From assembly GCF_008642275.1 (NCBI RefSeq), contig NZ_CP029189.1:7670001-7734000 (forward strand): a DNA stretch of 64,000 nt, given 5' to 3'. The stretch comes from Streptomyces venezuelae. GTDB lineage: Bacteria; Actinomycetota; Actinomycetes; Streptomycetales; Streptomycetaceae. The notes beneath the pieces were generated by a model. The model saw nothing but the letters and a program-made list of their open reading frames with translations, ran no database searches and had not been told where the DNA came from. This document shows, in pieces, positions 51,590 to 60,613 of the stretch (its first letter is position 1; each line of letters opens with the position of its first letter). The translations under genes and the position numbers were made by a program.

Positions 51590-52273
51590 TCAGGGCCTCG
51601 GTGTGCGGGCGAGGCGCAGTCCCACGTCGTCGATCCGGAGTGTGGGGTGGCTGCGCCGCCGCACGGAGGCGCGGCAGCTCCAGTGTTCGTCGAACCAGCC
51701 GCCGCCGCGCAGCACCCGGTACGAGCCGTACACCTCGGGGTCGTAGACGTCCCAGCACCACTCCCAGACGTTGCCGAGCATGTCGTACAGACCCCAGGAG
51801 TTGGGAAGGCGGCCGCCGACCTCGTGGATGTGCTCCCGGGAGTTCCCGCGGTGCCAGGCGATGTCGTCGAGGGGACCGTAGCGGGGACCGGCGGTGCCTG
51901 CCCGGCAGGCGTGTTCCCATTCGGCCTCGGTCGGCAGCCGGTAGCCGTCCGCCTCCCGGTCCCAGGTGACCCCGTCCTCTTGGCCGTCTCCGTTGTCGGT
52001 CGTGCCGGTGGCGTGGGGGAGACGGTAGGCGGGAGTCAGCCCTTCCTGCCTGGACAGGGTGTTGCAGTACCGGACGGCGTCCCACCACGACAGGTCGTGG
52101 ACCGGCAGCAGGCCGCTGCCCTGTCCGCTGCCGGGGTCCGTACCGGTGGTCTGTGCGTAGGCGGCCTGGGTGACCGGGTGTGCCGCGAGCTCGTACGGGG
52201 CCAACTCGACGGACCAGGTGCGCTCGGTACGGCGGTCGGAGAGCGTGACGTGTCCGCCCGGCACAGTGATCAT
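51590..52273 (-). CDS. SUMF1/EgtB-PvdO-type formylglycine-generating-enzyme-like protein
   Basis: A 227-residue protein covering one SUMF1 domain: LSWWDAVRYCNTLSRQEGL near residue 61, YRLPTEAEWEHACRAGT near 110-126, and MLGNVWEWCWD followed by RVLRGGGWFD near 165-195. True formylglycine-generating enzymes use a Cys pair and copper; which Cys would serve here is unclear, so it may be a non-catalytic carrier or sensor relative. No sulfatase gene is adjacent. It is divergent from a caspase-like gene across 233 bases. Confidence 0.9.
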   Translation of the reverse strand: MITVPGGHVTLSDRRTERTWSVELAPYELAAHPVTQAAYAQTTGTDPGSGQGSGLLPVHDLSWWDAVRYCNTLSRQEGLTPAYRLPHATGTTDNGDGQEDGVTWDREADGYRLPTEAEWEHACRAGTAGPRYGPLDDIAWHRGNSREHIHEVGGRLPNSWGLYDMLGNVWEWCWDVYDPEVYGSYRVLRGGGWFDEHWSCRASVRRRSHPTLRIDDVGLRLARTPRP

Positions 52274-52506
52274 GATGTCCGATTCCTCGTCTTCCCCGCC
52301 GTTCGGGACGGCGTCCGCTTCCCCGACGACGCGGTACGGGGACCGCCCGGACGCGGCCGTGATGGTGGGCGCCGCCCCGATCTGCCGTGTCCCGGAGCCG
52401 AGTTGGTCAACCTACCCGATCACCAGGTCGAGAGTGGACTACGTGGCCGGGTGCGGGTTGTGGTGCTGGTTCACCATGGGGTCCGTGGGGTGGGTACCGT
52501 CTGCTC

Positions 52507-53778
52507 ATGTACTTCAACGGAGCGGGGCGGCAGCGGGGGCACGTGCTGCTCATAGCCGGGGACGGCGCGGCGCGCCGCCGCACGGTGCACCTCGCGCCCA
52601 GCGCGAACCTCGCCGCACTTGCGATGGTGCCGGCCTCGGTGCTTCTGGGCAGTGAACTCCCCACGGACACGGTGTGCCTGGACGGGGTCCGTGACCCGAA
52701 CACGGTGCTGGCGCGGTTGCGCACCGCTGCCGCGACCCCGGGTCCCCTGCTGCTGTACCTCTCGGGCAGGCTGACCGCCGACCGCCGCGGCCGCGGGCTC
52801 CACCTCGCCCTGGCCGGGACCACACAGGCCGCGGTCCGGTACACGGCCCTGCCGTGGGAGTGGCTGGGCGGTGAACTGCGCAGCCGCCCCGCCGGGCTGA
52901 CGACGGTGCTCCTCGACCTCGCGGCCGACAAGCAGGCGTGGCCGCTGCTCCAGGAGTACGGGAGTCTGCCCGCCTTCCCGTGCGCCGAGGTGTACGGGGT
53001 GGTCTGCCCGCCGGGTTTCGCCGCGGGCGACGGCACGGTGAGCGGCTACACCCGGCACTGGATCGACCAGCTGCGGCGCAGTCCGGTCAGGCCGGCCGAC
53101 GTACAGCTGCACGCCCTCGCGGCGGGGGCCGCGGGACTTCCGCCGGGTGCGCTGGTCCTGCCGACCGCCCGTGAGCTGGGCATGCGCCCCGGCCCGCTGC
53201 GGTCGCAGCCGCAGCCGCCGCAACCGGACCCGCAGGCGCCGGCCCCGCACGGGTGGCAGGACGCGGACGGGCCCGCCGGTCCGGCCGTACCGGGCCACGA
53301 TCAGGGTCCGGCGTCGGATCCCGGCGGGGCGGCGGGCGGGGATCCCCGGCCGTACATCCACGCGCTGGCCATGGAGGGACGCCATCCGGAGGCGGCCGCT
53401 CTCGCCCGGGCCTGGGAGGAACACGTACGGCAGACCTGCGGGTTCTCCTCCCCGCAGGCGGTCCAGTGGGCGGAGATCCGCGCGGACCTGGCACGGATGG
53501 CAGGTGACTTCCCGCTGGCCACCGAACTGTGGATCGGGGCCTGCCGGGCCCGGCTGGCCGGCCAGGGCGCGACCGACCCCGAGGTGCATGCCGCGGCGGC
53601 GGGCGCCCTGTACTGCTGGACGCAGCTCAAGGACCGCGCTCCGGCAGCGGAGTCGGGGCCCGAGCTGGTCGCCCTGCTGTGTGCCCTGCCCACCCTCGAC
53701 CCCCGTCATCTCCGGCTGGCACAGGCACGCCTGGAGGCACTGCGCGCCCCGGGCCTGCCCCGCGCCGTTCCCATCTGA
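52507..53778 (+). CDS. Degenerate caspase-like (CHAT/C14-type) protein with helical C-terminus
   Basis: A 423-residue protein. Residues 1-170 follow the caspase p20 pattern: LLLYLSGRL near residue 80, LHLALAGT near 98, TALPWEWL and TVLLDLAAD near 135. Active members have GH at the first site and DC at the last; this protein has GR and DL, so both catalytic residues seem lost. A Pro-rich linker (residues about 235-280) leads to a helical, TPR-like C-terminus. A TACCGT hexamer (52495-52500) ends 6 bases before the ATG with no ribosome site, so expression is probably leaderless. It is divergent from the SUMF1 gene. Confidence 0.7.
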   Translation: MYFNGAGRQRGHVLLIAGDGAARRRTVHLAPSANLAALAMVPASVLLGSELPTDTVCLDGVRDPNTVLARLRTAAATPGPLLLYLSGRLTADRRGRGLHLALAGTTQAAVRYTALPWEWLGGELRSRPAGLTTVLLDLAADKQAWPLLQEYGSLPAFPCAEVYGVVCPPGFAAGDGTVSGYTRHWIDQLRRSPVRPADVQLHALAAGAAGLPPGALVLPTARELGMRPGPLRSQPQPPQPDPQAPAPHGWQDADGPAGPAVPGHDQGPASDPGGAAGGDPRPYIHALAMEGRHPEAAALARAWEEHVRQTCGFSSPQAVQWAEIRADLARMAGDFPLATELWIGACRARLAGQGATDPEVHAAAAGALYCWTQLKDRAPAAESGPELVALLCALPTLDPRHLRLAQARLEALRAPGLPRAVPI

Positions 53779-53780
53779 AC

Positions 53781-53823
53781 GCCGGGGCGGGACCGGTCCC
53801 CCCGGGGGCGGTCCCGCCCCGGC
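53781..53823. terminator. Strong bidirectional terminator
   Basis: GCCGGGGCGGGACCG (53781-53795) pairs perfectly with CGGTCCCGCCCCGGC (53809-53823), a 15-bp stem between the caspase-like gene and the convergent FMN-reductase gene. Confidence 0.85.
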
Positions 53824-53871
53824 GCCGGTCCGTTCCCTGGAGCGAAGGGGCTGGCGCGCGGGGTCGTAGGG

Positions 53872-54444
53872 TCAGGCGGCTGCGTTCTGCGCCTCGTCCT
53901 GCCGGCGTGCGGTGCGCAGGGCGTGACCCCACCACAGGAGGTCGTCGAGAAGGACCGTCACCGCCGTCCGGGCGCCGTCGGCGTCGCGAGGTGCTCCGGT
54001 CTCGTCGAACGGGAACTGGTGGAAGCTGACCGTCTCGCGGACCGTGGTCGCGTGCAGTTCGGCGAAGACCGGACGCAGCTGCTCGACGGCGCGCAGCCCG
54101 CCTGAGAGGCCGCCGTAGGACACGAATCCGACCGGCTTGCGCCGCCAGACGTGTCCGGCGGTGTCGATCGCCTGCTTCAGGGAGGCCGGGAAGGAGTGGT
54201 TGTACTCGGGGGTGAGGATCACGTAGGCGTCGGCCCGCGCCAGTTGTTCGACGAACGCATGACCGCGTGGTGTGAGGGAGGGCGTCCAGTGTGCCGGGAG
54301 GTCGGCGTCCGCGAGGTCGGCGACGGTGAGTTCGATGTCGGTGCGGCCGGCGGCGGCGGTTTCGAACCAGCGGGCGACGGTGGGGCCGAACCTGCCTTCA
54401 CGGGTGCTGCCGACGACGAGTGCGATACGCAGTGGAGTGTTCAT
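53872..54444 (-). CDS. NADPH-dependent FMN reductase
   Basis: A 190-residue flavodoxin-fold reductase. The FMN phosphate loop is VVGSTREGRFG near residue 10, and the isoalloxazine-binding TPEYNHSFPASLKQAID lies near residues 78-94, typical of the ChrR/YieF/SsuE group that reduces FMN, quinones or chromate. A GGAG lies only two bases before the ATG, so initiation is uncertain. A TTGACC (-35) with TCTACA (-10) 17 bases later precedes it and implies a very short leader. Confidence 0.92.
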   Translation of the reverse strand: MNTPLRIALVVGSTREGRFGPTVARWFETAAAGRTDIELTVADLADADLPAHWTPSLTPRGHAFVEQLARADAYVILTPEYNHSFPASLKQAIDTAGHVWRRKPVGFVSYGGLSGGLRAVEQLRPVFAELHATTVRETVSFHQFPFDETGAPRDADGARTAVTVLLDDLLWWGHALRTARRQDEAQNAAA

Positions 54445-54493
54445 GACTCCATGTGTAGAACGTCAAGTCCGGTTGAGGTCAAAGATCCCGGGG

Positions 54494-56242
54494 TCACGGG
54501 CGCCGGGTCAGCGCCGCGGGGGCGCCTGCCGACTGCGCACCCTCCGTTTCCAGCGTCAGCCGGTCCGGTTCGGCCATCGTCAGCACGTACAGGTTGCCCC
54601 GCGGGCACTCGAAGACCGCCGCGCTGTCGGTGGGATGGCTGGTGACGGCCTTGAACACCGCACCGCTCCCGCGGAACTGCTGCAGCCTGAGGGCCTCGGT
54701 GCATCCCAGGTTCCGCCCGGTGGAGAGCTCCTTGACGTCGCTGACCTGCCGGCCCACCAGCTCGCCCACCGTCCCGCCGTTCAGCGTGACCGTGACGGAG
54801 AACTCGCCCGTCCGCGCTCGCGTCACACCGTCCGCCTGCGGTGTTCCGGGCCCCACACCCGTCCACGTACCGGCCCACGCGGCCGGCAGCGCCCCCGGCG
54901 GCTGCGCGGGCGAGGACGCTCCGGGCGAGGACGCTCCGGACGAGGAGGATGCGGGTGAGGCCGTACCGCGCCCACCGTCGCCGTTGCCCTCGTCGCGGTG
55001 ATCGGGGTACCACACCGCGAACGCGGCAACGGCCAGAACGACGACGGCGCCCGCGACCGCACCGGCACCCCGCGAGCGCAGGAGCGCCTGCCCGGCACTC
55101 CGTTCGGCTGGCGCGGGGGAGTACGGCGGGGTACTGGCACCCGCGAGAACCCCGGGCCGTGGCGATGCCGACGGCAGCGGCGGAGGCGACACCGGTACGG
55201 GCGAGGGCGCGGGCACGGCCACGGGCGTGGCGGGAGTGCCGTCCGCCGCAGGGAGCCCGGGCGCCGCGGGGGTGTCGTGGGCCCCGGGTGTTCCGGGGGC
55301 GCCGTGTGCTCCGACCCCGGCGGCGGAAGCCGTCCGGGGGAGGGCGAGGAGCCGTCGGAGCTCGGCTTCCCGGCGTCCGGCCTCGGCCGCCAGGGCCCGC
55401 GGGGCCGCGGTACTCCAGCTCCCCTCCGGACCGTCGCCCAGCCGCGCCGCCATGTCCTCGGGGCCGGGACGCTGCTGCGGATCCTTGGCCAGGCACTCCC
55501 TGACCAGCTCACGCAGCGGCTGCGGCACGCCGTCCAGCCGCGGCTCGTCGTGCACGATCCGGTAGAGCAGGGCCGGCAGGTCCAGTTCCTCCCCTCCGGC
55601 CAGGAAGGGGCTGCGGCCGGTCGTCGCGTACACGAGCACCGAGGCCAGCGAGAACACGTCGGCGGCGGCCCCGGCCACCGCCCCGGTGGCCTGTTCCGGT
55701 GCCAGGAAACCGGGTGTGCCGATGACCGTGCCGGTGCGGGTGTGCCGCGGGTCGCGGACCGTCCGGGCGATACCGAAATCGATCAGGAAGGGCCGCTCCG
55801 CGCCCAGCAGCACGTTCGCCGGCTTGATGTCACGGTGGACCACCCCCGCCGCCCGCACGCTCACCAGCGCAGCCGACAGCTCCTGCCCCAGACGCCGTAC
55901 GGCCGGTGCTTCCAGCGGCCCGCGCTCGCGCACCCAGTCACCCAGCGACGGCGCAGGCACGTACTCGGTCGCCAGCCACTGCGGGGACGCCCCCGGTGCG
56001 CTGAAATCGACCACCGACACCGTCCACGGACTGCGCACCCGGTCGCTGGTACGTATCTCCCGGTCGAAGCGGTGCGCGAAGTCGGCCTCCAGGCTCAGCT
56101 CGCGGTGCACGGTCTTCAGCGCCAGTGCCCGCCCGGACGCCGTCCGCGCCAGGAACACCTCTCCCATGCCCCCCGAGCCGAGGCGCGCCAGCAGACGGTA
56201 CCCGCCGATCTCCAGCGGGTCACCGGGCCGCAAAGACTCCAT
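54494..56242 (-). CDS. Membrane Ser/Thr protein kinase, PknB type
   Basis: A 582-residue kinase. The glycine loop is LGSGGMGEVF (residues 21-30), the ATP-binding Lys43 lies in ALKTV, the catalytic loop is HRDIKPANV with Asp138, and the DFG is at 155-157. An Ala/Pro-rich juxtamembrane region runs to about 390. One span follows (AVAGAVVVLAVAAFAVWYP), then an external domain of about 160 residues with two Cys and no PASTA repeats. The ATG has GGGGGAA just upstream. The external domain may sense a cell-wall signal, and the divergent neighbour encodes a wall-anchored protein. Confidence 0.92.
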   Translation of the reverse strand: MESLRPGDPLEIGGYRLLARLGSGGMGEVFLARTASGRALALKTVHRELSLEADFAHRFDREIRTSDRVRSPWTVSVVDFSAPGASPQWLATEYVPAPSLGDWVRERGPLEAPAVRRLGQELSAALVSVRAAGVVHRDIKPANVLLGAERPFLIDFGIARTVRDPRHTRTGTVIGTPGFLAPEQATGAVAGAAADVFSLASVLVYATTGRSPFLAGGEELDLPALLYRIVHDEPRLDGVPQPLRELVRECLAKDPQQRPGPEDMAARLGDGPEGSWSTAAPRALAAEAGRREAELRRLLALPRTASAAGVGAHGAPGTPGAHDTPAAPGLPAADGTPATPVAVPAPSPVPVSPPPLPSASPRPGVLAGASTPPYSPAPAERSAGQALLRSRGAGAVAGAVVVLAVAAFAVWYPDHRDEGNGDGGRGTASPASSSSGASSPGASSPAQPPGALPAAWAGTWTGVGPGTPQADGVTRARTGEFSVTVTLNGGTVGELVGRQVSDVKELSTGRNLGCTEALRLQQFRGSGAVFKAVTSHPTDSAAVFECPRGNLYVLTMAEPDRLTLETEGAQSAGAPAALTRRP

Positions 56243-56472
56243 CAGTTCCCCCTGCCCCCGCAGCCGTTGCCGGTCCGCCCCGTGCGGACCGTCCGCCGGG
56301 CCGCCGTGACCGACCCTAGAGGACGGGCTCCCGCCCTGCCCGTGCCGGGGGGCACCTGGCACGGAGCGGGGGCGTCCGGAAGTCTTGGCCGACCTGTGAT
56401 CCGATTTCGGGACACTCGCCCCACCAGCCCCCCTAATCTGAGCATGTTCAAAAATGGAGGGGGAGTCAAGAA

Positions 56473-57999
56473 GTGAAGATCAAGCGTATGGCCGCCGTCG
56501 CGGCCGCTGCCGTGGTGGGCCCGGTCCTGCTGACCACGCCCGCGCTGGCCGGCGAGCACGGGCAGTCTGCCGTGACCGTGCCGGATGCCGAGCCGAAGGA
56601 CGACGCGCAGCCGGCCGCCGGGCAGGCGGCTCAGACGGAAGACGCGGCCAAGGCCAAGACCGAGGCCGAGGCCAACACCGGGGCGGGAACGGGGGCGGAG
56701 GGGGCCGCCGGGCCGTCGCCGGCAGGCGGGCCTTCGGCGCCGACGCCGGCCGTCCCGCAGTCGCCGGACACAGGGACGCCCGTGGCCCCCGCCGTCCAGA
56801 CGCCGGCCGAGGCCGTCGCGGACACCCCCGCCGAGGACCCCGGTGAAGAGTCGCCCACCGGGATTCTGATGGGGCCCGACGTCAGTGTGCGGGGCCTTCC
56901 GAAGACCGGTTTCAAGGCCGACGGCAGCTGGACCCCGCTGACCGTCCAGGTGGACAACTCGGGCCACATCGCGGTCGCGAACTACACCCCCGAGTTCACC
57001 GTCATGCAGTGGGACGGGAAGATCAAGGCCTCGCAGGTGAAGGTCGAACAGAAGGTCACCGCCGGAGACGGATCCGTTTCCTGGCAGCCGGTGAAGGCGG
57101 TCCACGGCCCGCAGTACGGTCCGGGAATCGTCTACCGGCTCGGCACCACCGCTTCCGTGGCCGTCGATGCCGTCTACACCGTCGACGTGCGGGTCAGCTT
57201 CGCCGCGGACACCCCGGTCGTCGCCTTCGACATCGCCTCCGACGGCAAGAGCCGTATCGGCGGCAAGACCAGTGCCTCTCCATCGGCCTGGTACAACACG
57301 GCCATCACGGGTGCGACTCCCGGCAGCGACCAGCCCGTCGTGACCGAAGGCCCCGACCTCACCATCGGCGGCCTGCCCGCCGGACTCGCGGTGGGCGGGG
57401 CCTGGCAGGACCTCACCATCCACGTCGACAACTCCGGCAAGCCGGCCCTGGACGACTTCCACCTGTACTTCAGCCTCGCCCGTCCCGACTGGGTCGGGAC
57501 GGACGGTGAGCAGCTGCAGGTCGAGGTCTACGGCAAGAACGGCTGGGAGCGCGCCGAACTCGGCTACAGCGACGGCTACTACGTGGTCAACCACCTCGCC
57601 GGCGGCAAGATCCCCGCGGGCAAGGCCTTCGACGTCAAGGTGCGCATCCGGTTCACCGCCGACACCCCGCTCGGCTACGCGCAGTTCCGCGCCTCCGGAA
57701 CGGTCCTCGAGATCGGCTCCGACATCCGCAGCGACAGCCGCCCGGTCCTGGTGAAGATCCTGCCCGCCGCCCCGGACGGCGGTAACCGGCCCGCCCCGAA
57801 CGGTGGCACCACGACGCCGATCAGCACCACGAACACCACCGGCACCGCCACCGGCGGCACGGGCGCAGCCGCCGGGGAGCTGGCCGCCACCGGTGCCGAC
57901 GCGGCGACCAGTTGGGCGCTCGCCGGCGGTGGCGTGGCGCTGGCCATGGGCGCGGCCCTGGTGGCCGGCACCGGCCGCCGCCGCCGTACGACGGCCTGA
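56473..57999 (+). CDS. Sortase-anchored surface protein with two homologous domains
   Basis: A 508-residue exported protein. A signal peptide (cut near residue 26, ALAGE) is followed by about 105 residues rich in Ala, Pro, Thr and Glu. Two related beta-rich domains follow (about 128-265 and 288-420), each opening with VxxLPxG and a PLTVQVDNSG / DLTIHVDNSG strand. A Thr-rich stalk leads to LAATG at residue 470, a hydrophobic helix and RRRR, the LAxTG signal used by class E sortases of streptomycetes. GTG 56473 has GGAGGGGGAG upstream. It is probably wall-linked. Confidence 0.88.
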   Translation: MKIKRMAAVAAAAVVGPVLLTTPALAGEHGQSAVTVPDAEPKDDAQPAAGQAAQTEDAAKAKTEAEANTGAGTGAEGAAGPSPAGGPSAPTPAVPQSPDTGTPVAPAVQTPAEAVADTPAEDPGEESPTGILMGPDVSVRGLPKTGFKADGSWTPLTVQVDNSGHIAVANYTPEFTVMQWDGKIKASQVKVEQKVTAGDGSVSWQPVKAVHGPQYGPGIVYRLGTTASVAVDAVYTVDVRVSFAADTPVVAFDIASDGKSRIGGKTSASPSAWYNTAITGATPGSDQPVVTEGPDLTIGGLPAGLAVGGAWQDLTIHVDNSGKPALDDFHLYFSLARPDWVGTDGEQLQVEVYGKNGWERAELGYSDGYYVVNHLAGGKIPAGKAFDVKVRIRFTADTPLGYAQFRASGTVLEIGSDIRSDSRPVLVKILPAAPDGGNRPAPNGGTTTPISTTNTTGTATGGTGAAAGELAATGADAATSWALAGGGVALAMGAALVAGTGRRRRTTA

Positions 58000-58021
58000 C
58001 CCGCCACCCGCCACGCGCGAC

Positions 58022-58053
58022 GGGGCCTTCGGGGGACGTACCCCGAAGGCCCC
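58022..58053. terminator. Strong intrinsic terminator
   Basis: GGGGCCTTCGGGG (58022-58034) pairs perfectly with CCCCGAAGGCCCC (58041-58053) over a 6-base loop and is followed by TT, 22 bases after the surface-protein stop. Confidence 0.85.
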
Positions 58054-58139
58054 TTGGCCACGTCCGCGGAGGGCGGCCCCGACGTGTCGGATGCGTCCGG
58101 CTGACCGGCTGACCGGACGGGTGGACGGCGGGGGTTCGT

Positions 58140-59756
58140 TCAGCGCAGGGTCGGGATCACGTCGTGCGTCTCGTCGATCTCGCTCCCGGTGGTGCGGCGG
58201 CCGGTCGGCTCCGGGGGAGCCTCGTCCGTGCAGACCGTGCCCCGTGCGGGCAGCGTCAGAGTGCTGAGGTAGCGGTCCACCAGGGCACTGACGCATGCAC
58301 TGCGGTGGTAGGCGGTGTGTCCTTCGGCGTCGAAGGTCAGCAGCCGTCCGCGGTCCAGCGTGGCGGCCAGGGCCACGGCGTCCTGGTACGGGGTGTCGGG
58401 ATCCCCCGTCGTGCCGAGTACCAGGATCGGGGCGGAGCCCGCCGCCCGGTAGGAGCCCTCGAAACGGCTCGGGCGTTCCGCCGGCCACTGGACGCAGGCG
58501 GGCGCGTGGTTGTGGTCGTAGGTCGGCGGCCCCAGGCCGATCGGGGGTCCCAGCAGCGGTGCCGAGGCGGCTTCGGCGCCGACGAGCGCCCCCAGGAGCG
58601 GGCGACTGCCGGGGTAGACGCGGTCGGCGCACTCGACGGCGAGGTTGGCCGTGAGGAAGTCGAACGACGCGGGTGACGGCGGCGACAGCAGGAACGAGGC
58701 CTGCCGGGCCTGTGCCGACCGCAGCGCCTGTCCCAGGTACGGCCAGATCTCCTTGCCCGCGTTGATGTTGAACATCAGACGGTAGGCCAGCGTGTAGCCG
58801 GTGGCAGGGCGCCCGCTCGCGGTGATCACCGGGTCCGCGTCCAGGTCCCGCTTCAGCTGTTCGAACGCCTGCCGCGGCCGGCCCTCCCCGAAACCGCAGG
58901 CCGCCGCTTCGCGCCCGCACCAGTCCAGGAACCGGCCGACCGCCGCGTCCAGGGCGGTGAACTGCGGGGCGTCGTACGCGTACGGGACCTCCGCGTAGCG
59001 GCGTGGATCGTAGGCCCCGTCCAGGACCATGGCACGTACCCGCTGAGGGAAGCGCGCCGCGTACACGGTGCCGACGTAGCTGCCGAAGGAACGCCCGTAG
59101 AAGGACAGCGTCTCCTCACCCAGGGCCTGCCTCAGCAGGTCGATGTCCCCGGCGTTCGACCCGGTACCGATGAACGGCACCAGTCCCCCGGAGCGTTCCT
59201 GGCAGGCGGAGGCGAAGGCGGCACCCTGGCGCACGGCCTCCCTGAGGGCACCCGGACCGGGCACCCCGCGCGCACCGTCGACCGCGGCGGCGTACTCCCG
59301 GTCGTCCCAGCACTCCACCCGACCGCTGCGTGCCACACCCCGCATGTCGTACCCGACGACGTCGAAGGCGTCGCGCAGGGAGTCGGGCAGTGCCTCGTAG
59401 CTGCTGCGGGCGAAGTCCACACCGGAGTTGCCGGGCCCACCAGGATGCAGCACCAGGACACCGGTGCGGCGCGCCGGGTCCGCTGCGGCCCGGCGGGTGA
59501 CCGCGAGCGCGAGCGTGGGACCGGTGGGCCGGCGGTAGTCCAACGGCACCCGGGCGGTCGCGCACTCGAAGCCGTCCGCCGCCCCGTCACAGGGACCCCA
59601 GGACAGCACCGGCACGGGCGGTGCCCCCGGCCCGCCCGCCCCCGCCGCCCCGGCGACGGCTCCGGGCGCCCCTCCCAGGAGTGCGGTGATCGCGATCAGG
59701 ACCAGGGATATCCCCCACACCACGCGCCTTCGGGGGGCGTCGGCCGAACGGGTCAT
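58140..59756 (-). CDS. Secreted alpha/beta hydrolase, tripeptidyl-aminopeptidase (TAP) type
   Basis: A 538-residue exported hydrolase related to mycelium-associated proteinases SlpD/SlpE and Tap of streptomycetes. The signal peptide ends near residue 38. The oxyanion segment HPGGPGNSG is near 104-112, and nucleophile Ser223 lies in GRSFG. The acid TGDPDTPY and the His of EGHTAYHRS lie in the C-terminal TAP-like domain, so the triad is complete. AAGGAG lies 8 bases before the ATG. It likely releases short peptides from protein N-termini outside the cell. Confidence 0.92.
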   Translation of the reverse strand: MTRSADAPRRRVVWGISLVLIAITALLGGAPGAVAGAAGAGGPGAPPVPVLSWGPCDGAADGFECATARVPLDYRRPTGPTLALAVTRRAAADPARRTGVLVLHPGGPGNSGVDFARSSYEALPDSLRDAFDVVGYDMRGVARSGRVECWDDREYAAAVDGARGVPGPGALREAVRQGAAFASACQERSGGLVPFIGTGSNAGDIDLLRQALGEETLSFYGRSFGSYVGTVYAARFPQRVRAMVLDGAYDPRRYAEVPYAYDAPQFTALDAAVGRFLDWCGREAAACGFGEGRPRQAFEQLKRDLDADPVITASGRPATGYTLAYRLMFNINAGKEIWPYLGQALRSAQARQASFLLSPPSPASFDFLTANLAVECADRVYPGSRPLLGALVGAEAASAPLLGPPIGLGPPTYDHNHAPACVQWPAERPSRFEGSYRAAGSAPILVLGTTGDPDTPYQDAVALAATLDRGRLLTFDAEGHTAYHRSACVSALVDRYLSTLTLPARGTVCTDEAPPEPTGRRTTGSEIDETHDVIPTLR

Positions 59757-60037
59757 ACGGTGCTCCTTCGTCACGGATGCTGGGGAACGGGCGACAACGT
59801 AGCGGCCGGCCATGGCCCCTGTCGGCCCGCCAGGAGTTGATTCCGGCTACCGTCAGGGTTGTACGCTCCCGCCCGGCCCGCAGTCCGGCCCACCGGCCCA
59901 CCGGCCTGCCCGGCGCACTGGCCCACCCGGCCCCCGGTCCGGTTGCGGGCAGCCGCCGCCGGGCCCGCGCCAGGCCCTGGCGAGATGGCGATCGGGGTTG
60001 CCCATGCCGGCGTCCCATGGTGTGACGTCATGCCCGT

Positions 60038-60553
60038 GACGGGCTGTTCCCGCTGCCGCGGCCGTTCGTTCCCGGGTTCGACGTGTCGGGGCGCATCACC
60101 GCGGTCGGTGAGGGCGTCGATCCCGGCCGGATCGGGACGCCTGTCACCGCGCTGACCACGGGAGGGGCCCGGGCGGAGGTGGTTCTGGCACCCGTCGCGC
60201 TCAGCCTGGACATCGGCAGCGTGCCGCCGCGGACGGCGGCGGGTCCCGGCCGGGGTGCACCGACCGCCTACGACCTGATCAACACGGCCGCGCGGGTCCG
60301 TCCCGGCGAGAGCGTGCTGATCCACGCTGCGGCCGGCTCGGTCGGCACGCTCGCCGCCCAGTTCGCCCGCCTCGCCGGAGCGGGGCGGATCACCGGTGTC
60401 GCCGGCAGCGCCCGCCGCGCCCTGGCCCTCGTCGCGGAGGGCACGGTACGTGTGGACGTCAGCGCCGAGTGCAGCCGGGAAGGCCTGGCCACCGCCGTGC
60501 AGCGGCTCGCCGGGGGTGCCACCCACGGCAAGGGCGTCCTGCGCATCGCCTGA
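60038..60553 (+). pseudogene. Quinone oxidoreductase (zinc-independent MDR) remnant
   Basis: The frame reads DGLFPLPRPFVPGFDVSGRI, the start of the substrate domain of NADPH:quinone-oxidoreductase-like MDR proteins, then TAYDLINTAARVRPGESVLIHAAAGSVG of the cofactor domain. It jumps from GVAGSARR directly to the family's C-terminal LALVAEGTVRV...THGKGVLRIA. The first third of a normal protein is absent, a stop lies just upstream, and about 100 central residues are deleted. A GTG at 60083 could start a 156-residue product, but it would lack a full fold. Confidence 0.7.
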
Positions 60554-60613
60554 CGCCCTGCTGGCCCCTGTGTGACGGAGCGTGGCGGGGTGTGGCGGGG
60601 TGTGATGGGTGGG

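Noticed and set aside
51590..52273. Active formylglycine-generating enzyme for a sulfatase
   Set aside because: No sulfatase gene is nearby and the catalytic Cys pair cannot be identified with confidence, so only SUMF1-domain membership is claimed.
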